This document shows, in pieces, positions 33,366 to 41,295 of a stretch of DNA of 64,000 nucleotides. Where the stretch lies: the NCBI GenBank assembly GCA_910583995.1, contig CAJTYW010000005.1, positions 66,259-130,258 on the forward strand, in the 5' to 3' direction. This DNA is from an uncultured Christensenella sp. Its GTDB lineage: Bacteria; Bacillota; Clostridia; Christensenellales; UBA3700. Under the pieces are notes generated by a model. It was given only the letters and a program-made list of their open reading frames with translations. It ran no database searches and was not told where the DNA came from. How positions within the stretch are numbered: position 1 is the stretch's first letter; every line of letters begins with the position of its first letter. A program made the position numbers and the translations under genes.

Positions 33366-35450
33366 ATGGGATTTGAATTTAAAATTGCAGAGAAAATAGA
33401 AAAACTTAAAATTGACGGAATGACTTGTCGCGAGATTGCAAACAAGTTAGGTTTTTATTCGAAATTTGAAGTTGGGGAAATTCAAAAAGTCCTTGACAGT
33501 ATGGTTTCATCAAAAAAATTAAAAACCAAATCAAATAAATATTTTAAGATAAAAGAAATTAAAAAAATAAAAGGCGTTCTTCGTGGCAACAAGCGTGGTT
33601 TTGCGTTTTTGGCAAGGGAAGACGGCGGAGAAGATTTGTTTGTGCCGCACAAAAATTTGAATGGTGCACAGCACGGCGATACTGTTTATTGCGTTATTAC
33701 TAAAGGCGACGAAGCAAAAGTTGTTGATATTTTAGAGCGTGGCATAAAAAGATTAGTCGGAACCTATGAAAAAGGTAAAAACTACGGTTTTGTGGTAGTA
33801 GATGACAATAGCTATTATTCAGATGTTTTTATACCAAAGGGTTTTGATTTAAGTGCAGCAAACAATACAAAAGTAATTTGTGAAATCACAAAATATACCG
33901 AGAGAAGTCCTGAAGGCAAAATTGTTGAAATTATCGGAAAAGCAGGGGAAAAGCAAAGTGAAGTATTGTCTATTTTGAAGTCATACGGCTTTTTTAACAC
34001 TTTCCCTAAAGAGACGGAAATTGAAGCTAACAAAATGCAAACAAGATTTACTACAAACCGCACTTCTTTTGTAGATATGCTTACTATATCTATAGACGGA
34101 GACGATAGTAAAGACTTGGACGATGCAATTTCCGTATTCAAATACGATAACTATTACAAATTGTATGTGCATATTGCCGATGTCTCACATTATGTGCAAA
34201 AAGGCAGTGTTTTGGATAAGGAAGCTTTTAAAAGGTGTACAAGCGTGTATTTCCCTGGTAGTGTCTATCCTATGTTGCCCCCTGTTTTGAGTAATGGATT
34301 ATGTTCATTAAACGGCGGTGAAGATAGACTTGCTTTAACTTGCGAAATGACAATTAATTACGAAGGCGATATTATTGACAGAAGAATAGTAAAAAGTATC
34401 ATTAATAATGATTATGCTATGACTTACAAAGTAGTACAAGCTATTTTAGACGGAGATAAAACGCTTATAGACAAGTATTCCAAAGTATACGATATGATAA
34501 AAAATGCCTATGCTTTGGCGGGTATTCTAAACAAAAAAAGACAAAAACGCGGTGCAATAAACTTTGAAACCAAAGAATGTAAAGTTATTTTGGACGGCAA
34601 AGGTAATGTTGAAAAAATAGAGCCTTATCCATATTTAGTAAGTAATGGTATAATAGAAGAATTTATGCTTGCAGCAAATGAAACAGTTGCGGAATTTATG
34701 TGTAATCTTGAGTTGCCGTTTGTTTACAGAACTCACGAAGAACCCGATGGCGAAAAAATGTTGGAGTTTAAAAAATTCGTAGAGTCTTGCGGTTACAAAA
34801 TAGAAAAAGGCAAAATGCACCCTTCTAAATTGCAAAAACTACTTGCAGAAGTGGAAGGTTCGCCAATGGAAAGCATAATTTCAAAAGTTATGCTAAGAAG
34901 TATGAAAAAAGCAAAATATACTGTGGATAATTTGGGGCATTTTGGCTTAGCAGCGGAATATTATTGTCATTTTACTTCACCAATACGAAGATATCCCGAT
35001 TTGCAAATTCACAGAGTAATAAAAGCTATGCTTGACGGCAAATTGGATAATATACAAAAACTAGAGAGTGTTTGTGCAGAAGTAGCGGAAGTTTCAAGTG
35101 AAAGAGAAAGAGCTGCCGAAATGGCAGAGAGAGATATTGACGATTACTACAAAGCGGAGTATATGTTAAGGCATATTGGCGAGATTTTTGAAGGAGTTAT
35201 CAGTGGTGTGACTGCTTTTGGCGTATTTGTTGAGCTTGAAAATACTGCAGAAGGTCTTGCAAGAATGAATAATTTGCCAAAAGACCATTACGAATTTGTG
35301 GAAAAGAGATATTTGCTTAAAGGCACAAAACATCAATATAGCTTAGGACAAATAGTAAAAATACAAGTGTTGGGTGCGGATACGGATAACCGCAAAGTGA
35401 CTTTTAAAATTTTAGACGAAAATGAGATTATCGGAGAGTGCAATGAGTAA
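33366..35450 (+). CDS. rnr: Ribonuclease R
   Basis: 694 aa. Order of domains: winged-helix-like N-terminus (1-60), cold-shock OB folds (about 65-215, with GVLRGNKRGFAFL), and the RNB catalytic domain (about 230-560). The active-site acidic cluster is IDGDDSKDLDDAISV, and HFTSPIRRYPDLQIHR marks its end. A C-terminal S1 domain starts EGVISGVTAFGVFVEL. It is a 3'-5' exonuclease that degrades structured RNA and works with SmpB/tmRNA in quality control. Its last 8 nt overlap smpB, so the partners are co-translated. Confidence 0.95.
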   Translation: MGFEFKIAEKIEKLKIDGMTCREIANKLGFYSKFEVGEIQKVLDSMVSSKKLKTKSNKYFKIKEIKKIKGVLRGNKRGFAFLAREDGGEDLFVPHKNLNGAQHGDTVYCVITKGDEAKVVDILERGIKRLVGTYEKGKNYGFVVVDDNSYYSDVFIPKGFDLSAANNTKVICEITKYTERSPEGKIVEIIGKAGEKQSEVLSILKSYGFFNTFPKETEIEANKMQTRFTTNRTSFVDMLTISIDGDDSKDLDDAISVFKYDNYYKLYVHIADVSHYVQKGSVLDKEAFKRCTSVYFPGSVYPMLPPVLSNGLCSLNGGEDRLALTCEMTINYEGDIIDRRIVKSIINNDYAMTYKVVQAILDGDKTLIDKYSKVYDMIKNAYALAGILNKKRQKRGAINFETKECKVILDGKGNVEKIEPYPYLVSNGIIEEFMLAANETVAEFMCNLELPFVYRTHEEPDGEKMLEFKKFVESCGYKIEKGKMHPSKLQKLLAEVEGSPMESIISKVMLRSMKKAKYTVDNLGHFGLAAEYYCHFTSPIRRYPDLQIHRVIKAMLDGKLDNIQKLESVCAEVAEVSSERERAAEMAERDIDDYYKAEYMLRHIGEIFEGVISGVTAFGVFVELENTAEGLARMNNLPKDHYEFVEKRYLLKGTKHQYSLGQIVKIQVLGADTDNRKVTFKILDENEIIGECNE

Positions 35451-35901
35451 TATCAAGATAGTTGCTACAAACAAAAAAGCGTACCACGATTATTTTATAG
35501 AAGACTGCTTGGAAGCAGGTATTGTGCTAGTGGGCAGTGAAGTTAAATCTATAAGACTGGGACAGGCAAATATGAAGGACACGTATTGCCTTATTAGGGG
35601 TGATGAGATTGAACTTATCAATCTACATATATCACCTTACGAAAAAGGTAGTTACTTTAATGTTGATAGCAGAAGAGCGAGAAAATTATTGCTTAAAAAA
35701 GCGGAAATTAATAAGCTAAGGGGCAAGGTGGAACAAAAAGGTTATACTTTAGTTCCTACAAAAATGTATTTCAAACAAGGTTTGGTTAAAGTGGAAGTCG
35801 GTGTTGCAAAAGGTAAGGAGTTGCACGATAAAAGGCAATCCCTACAAGAAAAACAACAAGCAAGACAATTAGAGCGTGATTTGAAAAACTACAACAGATA
35901 A
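35443..35901 (+). CDS. smpB: SsrA-binding protein SmpB
   Basis: A 152-aa oligonucleotide-binding-fold protein with VATNKKAYHDYFIED, GIVLVGSEVKSIRLG and the C-terminal basic tail GKELHDKRQSLQEKQ that enters the ribosome A site. It delivers tmRNA to stalled ribosomes. The ATG at 35443 has GGAG 9 nt before it and overlaps the rnr stop region (ATGAGTAA); the frame is open further upstream but lacks an RBS there. The tmRNA gene often follows directly, but only 153 nt separate smpB from metY here and none is visible. Confidence 0.95.
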   Translation: MSNIKIVATNKKAYHDYFIEDCLEAGIVLVGSEVKSIRLGQANMKDTYCLIRGDEIELINLHISPYEKGSYFNVDSRRARKLLLKKAEINKLRGKVEQKGYTLVPTKMYFKQGLVKVEVGVAKGKELHDKRQSLQEKQQARQLERDLKNYNR

Positions 35902-35946
35902 GTTTTTTTGCTAGCAAAATAACGATTAAAAATTGTATAAAAAGTA

Positions 35947-35975
35947 TTGAAAAATATTTACTTTTTAGCTATAAT
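35947..35975 (+). promoter_or_regulatory. Promoter of metY-metA
   Basis: TTGAAA (35947-35952), 17-nt spacer, TATAAT (35970-35975). The leader of about 75 nt is too short for a SAM-I riboswitch and none is recognised. Confidence 0.75.
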
Positions 35976-36054
35976 GATATAAAATACTAATAAATATAAA
36001 TTTATGTAAAATAAATTAAAAAGCATAATTTAAATAAAAAACAGGAGAATTATT

Positions 36055-37326
36055 ATGGATATTCAAACAAAATGTGTGCAAGCAGGTTACGAACCTAAAA
36101 ACGGCGACCCAAGAGTATTGCCATTATTTCAATCAACTACTTATGTGTATGACACACCTGAGCATCTTGCAAAGTTGTTCGATTTGAGTGTAGACGGACA
36201 TATTTATACAAGAATTAGTAATCCAACCGTTGCGGCTTTTGAAGCAAAAGTTAATAGCCTTGAAGGCGGTGTAGGTGCAGTTGCTTGCTCTAGCGGACTT
36301 GCAGCAGAAACACTTGCAATTTTGAATGTCTGTGATGCCGGCGATAATATTGTAAGCTTAGCTACAATTTATGGTGGTTCTTTTAATCTTTTTAATGTAA
36401 CACTTAGAAAATACGGAATAGATACCAGGTTTGTATCTCCAAAAGCAAGTTATGAAGAAATTGCAAAAGTAATAGACGATAAAACAAAGATTATTTATTG
36501 CGAAACACTTGCAAACCCAAATATGAATATTGCTAACTTTGAGCTTATGTCAAAAATAGCAAAAGATTTTGGTATTTTGCTTATGGTAGATAACACTTTG
36601 GCAACACCTATTATTTGCAGACCTTTTGAACACGGAGCAAATATTGTTATACATTCCACAACTAAATATATGGACGGACACGCAAGCTGTGTAGGCGGAA
36701 TTATTGTTGACGGCGGTAATTTTGAGTTTAAAGGTAATCCAAGATACCCAGAGTTTAACAGACCTGACGAGAGTTATCACGGTCTTGTTTATACAGATGT
36801 TGCACCTGCATCTTTCAGCGTTAAAGCAAGAGTTCAAATGATGAGAGATTTAGGTAGCTGTATGAGTCCGTTTAACGCATACCTTACAAATTTAGGTGCT
36901 GAAACACTTCATTTGCGTATGGTAAAGCATAGTGAAAACGCTTTGCTTTGTGCAAAAGCATTAAGCAAAAACCCTAAAATTGAATGGGTAAAATACAGTG
37001 GTCTTGAAGGTGACGCAAACTACGATGCTGCTCAAAAATACTTTACTAACGGTTTAAATTCAGGTATGGTTGTGTTTGGAATTAAAGGCGATAGAGAGCA
37101 AGTTTGTGATTTTATGAAAGCTTTAAAACTTATCAAAATTGTTACTCATATTGCAGATACAAGAACTTGTATTTTACACCCTGCAACAACTACTCACAGA
37201 CAATTGTCAAGAGAAGAACTTGTTGCTTGCGGTATTAGCGAAAATTTGGTAAGACTATCTGTAGGTATTGAAAATCCTTACGATTTAATAAGTGATTTGG
37301 AGCAAGCTTTGCAAGCAATTAATTGA
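36055..37326 (+). CDS. metY: O-acetylhomoserine sulfhydrylase (aminocarboxypropyltransferase)
   Basis: 423 aa, Cys/Met-metabolism PLP-dependent family. The PLP Lys is near residue 204 in IHSTTKYMDGH. The N-terminal FQSTTYVYD and SNPTVAAFE and the C-terminal HPATTTHRQLS are typical of the OAH sulfhydrylase branch, which is longer than cystathionine synthases (about 380 aa). It makes homocysteine from O-acetylhomoserine and sulfide. AGGAG precedes the ATG. The next gene supplies its substrate, so the two form a direct-sulfhydrylation methionine unit. Confidence 0.93.
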   Translation: MDIQTKCVQAGYEPKNGDPRVLPLFQSTTYVYDTPEHLAKLFDLSVDGHIYTRISNPTVAAFEAKVNSLEGGVGAVACSSGLAAETLAILNVCDAGDNIVSLATIYGGSFNLFNVTLRKYGIDTRFVSPKASYEEIAKVIDDKTKIIYCETLANPNMNIANFELMSKIAKDFGILLMVDNTLATPIICRPFEHGANIVIHSTTKYMDGHASCVGGIIVDGGNFEFKGNPRYPEFNRPDESYHGLVYTDVAPASFSVKARVQMMRDLGSCMSPFNAYLTNLGAETLHLRMVKHSENALLCAKALSKNPKIEWVKYSGLEGDANYDAAQKYFTNGLNSGMVVFGIKGDREQVCDFMKALKLIKIVTHIADTRTCILHPATTTHRQLSREELVACGISENLVRLSVGIENPYDLISDLEQALQAIN

Positions 37327-37372
37327 TTTAATACTGATTTTTGAAGGGAATTTTTACAAGGAGATGAAAAAT

Positions 37373-38287
37373 ATGCCAATTATTATACCAAAAGATTTGC
37401 CGGCGTTCAGCATACTAAATGACGAGAATGTCTTTGTAATGCCAAAGATAAGGGCTGAAACACAGGATATAAGACCGATAGAAATAGCTATTGTAAATCT
37501 TATGCCTACTAAAATAGAAACGGAGACCCAGCTAATGCGTCTTTTGGGTAATTCTTCTTTGCAGGTAAATGTTACCTTAATAAAAATGGATAGTTACGAA
37601 AGCAAAAATACAAGCGTGGAACATTTAGACAAATTCTACAAAACTTTTGACGAAATAAAAGACAAAAATTTTGATGGAATGATAATTACGGGAGCGCCTG
37701 TAGAGACTTTGGATTTCAAGCAAGTAATGTATTGGGAAGAGCTTACCAAAATAATGGATTATGCAGATAAAAATGTAACATCTACAATTTTTATTTGTTG
37801 GGGGGCTCAAGCAGGGCTTAACTATTACTATGGTATTGAAAAACCATTGCTACCAAAGAAAATGTTTGGTATATACGCCAATAAAGCGACTTGCAAGTTT
37901 GATAAATTACTAAAAGGTATGGACGATACTTTTTATATCCCTATGAGCAGACACTCTACAATTGACGAAGATGCTGTAAGGAAAAATGAGCATTTACAAG
38001 TGCTTGCCGAGTCAAAAGATGGTGGAATTAGCATTGTAAAAAGTGTAGACGACAAAAAGTTTTTCTTTATGGGGCATAGTGAGTATGACAGGGATACATT
38101 AAAGACGGAATATTTGAGAGACCTTGCAAAAGGCGATAAAATTGACGAGCCTATTAATTATTTTGTTGGCGGGGATATTGATAATATAAATGTAAATTGG
38201 CGTAGTACGGCAAACTTACTTTATTACAACTGGTTGAACTATTATGTATACCAAGTAACACCTTATGATATTGTAAATAAAAAATGA
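37373..38287 (+). CDS. metA: Homoserine O-acetyltransferase (MetA type)
   Basis: 304 aa, class I glutamine amidotransferase fold. The start at 37373 follows AAGGAGAT; an in-frame extension back into metY has no RBS. The nucleophile is Cys142 (FICWGAQAG), the His is in SRHST and the Glu in HSEYDRDT. The acyl-specificity position is Glu111 (GAPVETLDF). In characterised MetA proteins Glu here favours acetyl-CoA, Gly favours succinyl-CoA. This agrees with metY next door using O-acetylhomoserine. The name succinyltransferase often transferred to this family would be wrong here. Confidence 0.92.
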   Translation: MPIIIPKDLPAFSILNDENVFVMPKIRAETQDIRPIEIAIVNLMPTKIETETQLMRLLGNSSLQVNVTLIKMDSYESKNTSVEHLDKFYKTFDEIKDKNFDGMIITGAPVETLDFKQVMYWEELTKIMDYADKNVTSTIFICWGAQAGLNYYYGIEKPLLPKKMFGIYANKATCKFDKLLKGMDDTFYIPMSRHSTIDEDAVRKNEHLQVLAESKDGGISIVKSVDDKKFFFMGHSEYDRDTLKTEYLRDLAKGDKIDEPINYFVGGDIDNINVNWRSTANLLYYNWLNYYVYQVTPYDIVNKK

Positions 38288-38296
38288 TTTTTGCTA

Positions 38297-38325
38297 TAAA
38301 CATATATGTTTAAATTGTTTATAAT
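38297..38325 (+). promoter_or_regulatory. Perfect palindrome and -10 box upstream of the VanW gene
   Basis: TAAACATA/TATGTTTA is a 16-nt perfect palindrome (38297-38312) lying in the -35 region. A TATAAT follows at 38320-38325. This could be an operator or an activator site replacing a poor -35. Confidence 0.5.
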
Positions 38326-38355
38326 AAAAAGTATGTTATTGCATAAACTAGCAGT

Positions 38356-39207
38356 ATGAAAAATATTGCAAAGAAATTTAATTTAAAATTAATCGGTATT
38401 ATTTTGCTATTAGGCTTTATAATACCGCTTTTTTTATTGGGAATGGAAAATTTTTCCTTATCACCTAAATATTTGCAAGTGCAAAGTGTTGAGAGCAATA
38501 ATATAGAGCAATCAAATGCAAAAAAAGAAGTTGTATCGTCTTTTTCAACCGATTATAGCAATAGTCCTTCTGCCAGAAAATATAATATAAGATTAGCGTT
38601 AAAAAGTTTAGATAATGTTGTTGTAAAAGGGGGAGAAGAATTTTCTTTCAATAAAGTTGTCGGAAAAAGGACGGAAGAGCGTGGTTATAAAAAGGCTTTA
38701 GTAATTTTTAAAGGGAGTTATGTAGAAGGCGTAGGTGGTGGCGTTTGTCAAGTATCAACAACTTTATATAATGCTTGGTTGCTTGCGGGGTTAGACGCAG
38801 TTAACGTAAAAGCACATACACTGCCTGCATCTTATGTGGATTTGTCACGTGATGCCACAGTAAGTGAATATATTGATTTAGTGTTGCGTAATCCTTATGA
38901 TAATGATGTTGTGATAAAAACAGAGTATGACGATAATAAAATTACAATAAAAATATTAGGTAAAAATCGTGGATTTAAATACACTTTAAAATCGGAAATA
39001 TTAGAGACTATTCCTTTTGAAGAAGATATAATCGAGCTTGACGAAATAGGTGAAAATGAGCAATTTAACGGCAAGGACGGATATGTTTCAAGATTGATTT
39101 TATCGGTAGTCAAAGGGGACAGAGTTGTTGCAAAAAGAGAACTCAGAAAAGACTATTATAAACCGCAAAATAGTGTAAAAATCTTGCGAAAATCGCCATT
39201 AAATTGA
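38356..39207 (+). CDS. VanW-family exported protein
   Basis: 283 aa with one N-terminal membrane helix (about 11-30), so anchored with its bulk outside. The VanW domain spans about 75-200, including GGEEFSFNKVVGKRTEERGY and the signature GGGVCQVSTTLYNAWLLAGL. The remaining part is beta-rich and may be G5-like. Although named after a vancomycin cluster, the family is common in Clostridia and not itself evidence of resistance. There is no clear Shine-Dalgarno before the ATG. Confidence 0.85.
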   Translation: MKNIAKKFNLKLIGIILLLGFIIPLFLLGMENFSLSPKYLQVQSVESNNIEQSNAKKEVVSSFSTDYSNSPSARKYNIRLALKSLDNVVVKGGEEFSFNKVVGKRTEERGYKKALVIFKGSYVEGVGGGVCQVSTTLYNAWLLAGLDAVNVKAHTLPASYVDLSRDATVSEYIDLVLRNPYDNDVVIKTEYDDNKITIKILGKNRGFKYTLKSEILETIPFEEDIIELDEIGENEQFNGKDGYVSRLILSVVKGDRVVAKRELRKDYYKPQNSVKILRKSPLN

Positions 39208-39325
39208 TAAAATTAAAATATAAAACTGCATAAGCATTGTGATTTTGCGATTATTTAATATCTTAAAATATAGTTGCGAAAATTTTTTAAAATTCTAATA
39301 TTCTGTTTGGATTGCTGTGTTGTTA

Positions 39326-39354
39326 TTGACAAAATGCACAATCTGTTGTATACT
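39326..39354 (+). promoter_or_regulatory. Promoter of the phosphoglucomutase gene
   Basis: Consensus TTGACA (39326-39331), 17-nt spacer, TATACT (39349-39354). The leader is about 25 nt with AGAGGTG. Confidence 0.8.
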
Positions 39355-39385
39355 TTTTGTTGTAAAATATTATAGAGGTGATGTT

Positions 39386-41137
39386 ATGTTGGCTTATAAA
39401 GACGATTTTAAGTATTGGTTAACAAAAGTTACAAAAGAAGAACAGGAAGAATTGCTTGCTGTTGAAAATAATGACGAACAACTAAAACGCAGATTTGCGA
39501 TTCCTTTAGAGTTTGGTACTGCGGGTATGCGTGGTATAATTGCTTTGGGAACAGGTTGCCTTAACAGATATACTGTAAGACGAGCAACACAAGGTGTGGC
39601 AAACTTTATTAAACAGTCGGGTGAAAATGCTGTTAAACGTGGTGTAGTAATAAGCTATGACACAAGAAATTTTAGCTATGAATTTGCTTTGGAAACAGCC
39701 GCTGTACTTGCATATAATGGTATAAAGGTTTATTTGTACAATGATACTCACCCTGTACCAATGTGTTCTTTTGCTATCCGTCATCTTAATGCTTTTGTAG
39801 GCATAATGATAACAGCATCACACAATCCTAAAGAGTATAATGGATACAAAGTTTATGGTCAAGACGGGGCACAAATGTCACCTGAAGACACAGCGGTTGT
39901 AGTAGATTATATCAATAGCATTTCCGATTATTTTAGTGTTGAAAGCGTACAAATAAATGCTGAGCGTAGCAAAATTATGGCAATGAATGGCGAAGTTTTG
40001 CAAGAGAATATTGTCGTTATTGGCAAAAATGTTGAAGATGCTTATTTTAATGAACTTTCTAAATTGTCTTTAAGCCCAGATGCAGTTAAGGAAGTTGCTA
40101 GTAAAATCAAAATAGTATACACTCCGTTGCACGGCAGTGGTTACAAGCCTGTAACAACTATTTTAAAACAAATGAATATACCTTGCAATGTTGTGGAAGA
40201 GCAAAAAGACCCTGACGGAAATTTCCCTACAGTTGCAGTGCCTAATCCAGAGCAACCTGATGCTTTAAAAATGGGTATAAATTTAGCTAAGCAATTAAGA
40301 AGCAGCATTGTAATAGGCACAGACCCTGATGCTGACAGAATGGGTGTTGCTATTAAAGATAATAATGGCGAGTTTATTTTGTTAAACGGCAACCAAATTG
40401 GTGCAATGATGTTAAACTATATTTTGATGAGAAGAAAAGATATGGGGATATTGCCTGAAAATGGTGCAGTTGTAAAAACTATCGTAACAACTAATTTAGC
40501 AGATATGATTGCAAAAAGCTATGGTGTTACAGTATACAATGTACTTACTGGATTTAAATTTATCGGCGAAAAGATAAAAGAGTGGGAGTCAAACGGCAAA
40601 CATACATTCTTATTTGGTTATGAAGAGAGTTTTGGTTATTTGTCAGGTACTCATTCAAGAGATAAAGATGCAGTAGTCAGTGCAATGTTGTTTGCGGAAA
40701 TGGCGTGTTATTATGAGAGCAAAAATATCAAGCTATACGATGTTTTGCAAGATTTATTCAAAAAGTTCGGATATTTTACTGAAGTTTCAAAGTCAATTGC
40801 TTTTGGCGGAGTTGACGGAATGAGTGAAATGAAAGCTGTAATGGATAAATTAAGAAGTAGACCAATCAATAACATTGCTGGCAATCCTGTTTTGAAGTTT
40901 ATGGATTTTTCAAAAAGTGAAAGCAAAAATATTGACGGCAGCATTGAAAAAATTGACCTTCCAAAAACAAATGTACTTAAATTTATGTTGTCCGATGACG
41001 AATGGTGTTGCGTACGACCTTCAGGTACAGAACCTAAACTTAAAATTTATGTAAGCGTAAAGGGTGATACCCAAGAGTTGGCTAAAACAAAAAATCAAGA
41101 TGTTTTAGGTTTTATGGAAATGTTGGTGAATAATTGA
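39386..41137 (+). CDS. Phosphoglucomutase/phosphomannomutase
   Basis: 583 aa alpha-D-phosphohexomutase of the PgcA-like long type. The phosphoserine loop is MITASHNPKEYNGYK, the metal loop GTDPDADRMGV, the sugar loop GYEESFGYLSG and the phosphate-binding end VRPSGTEPKLKIY. It interconverts glucose-1- and glucose-6-phosphate (or mannose phosphates), feeding cell-wall and capsule precursors. The ATG at 39386 follows AGAGGTG; the frame is open upstream but those codons lie within the promoter. Monocistronic. Confidence 0.93.
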   Translation: MLAYKDDFKYWLTKVTKEEQEELLAVENNDEQLKRRFAIPLEFGTAGMRGIIALGTGCLNRYTVRRATQGVANFIKQSGENAVKRGVVISYDTRNFSYEFALETAAVLAYNGIKVYLYNDTHPVPMCSFAIRHLNAFVGIMITASHNPKEYNGYKVYGQDGAQMSPEDTAVVVDYINSISDYFSVESVQINAERSKIMAMNGEVLQENIVVIGKNVEDAYFNELSKLSLSPDAVKEVASKIKIVYTPLHGSGYKPVTTILKQMNIPCNVVEEQKDPDGNFPTVAVPNPEQPDALKMGINLAKQLRSSIVIGTDPDADRMGVAIKDNNGEFILLNGNQIGAMMLNYILMRRKDMGILPENGAVVKTIVTTNLADMIAKSYGVTVYNVLTGFKFIGEKIKEWESNGKHTFLFGYEESFGYLSGTHSRDKDAVVSAMLFAEMACYYESKNIKLYDVLQDLFKKFGYFTEVSKSIAFGGVDGMSEMKAVMDKLRSRPINNIAGNPVLKFMDFSKSESKNIDGSIEKIDLPKTNVLKFMLSDDEWCCVRPSGTEPKLKIYVSVKGDTQELAKTKNQDVLGFMEMLVNN

Positions 41138-41235
41138 TTTGAGAAAAAGACTGGCTAAACTCAAAGTGAAAAATAAAAAATTTGTAAAAATTTAACAAAA
41201 TTTTAATATTTGTTTTATAAAAATTAAAAATATTA

Positions 41236-41264
41236 TTGATTTAATATAACGCTTATGGTATAAT
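41236..41264 (+). promoter_or_regulatory. Promoter of the GH2-fold gene
   Basis: TTGATT (41236-41241), 17-nt spacer, extended -10 TGGTATAAT (hexamer 41259-41264). Confidence 0.75.
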
Positions 41265-41295
41265 GAAGAAAATAATATCTTTATGGTAGGTAATT

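Noticed and set aside
35902..36054. tmRNA gene expected after smpB
   Set aside because: Only 153 nt lie before metY, too short for tmRNA, and they contain a normal promoter; no tRNA-like ends are visible.
38356..39207. VanW gene as vancomycin resistance
   Set aside because: No vanH, ligase, vanX or two-component genes are nearby; VanW-domain proteins are common in Clostridia.
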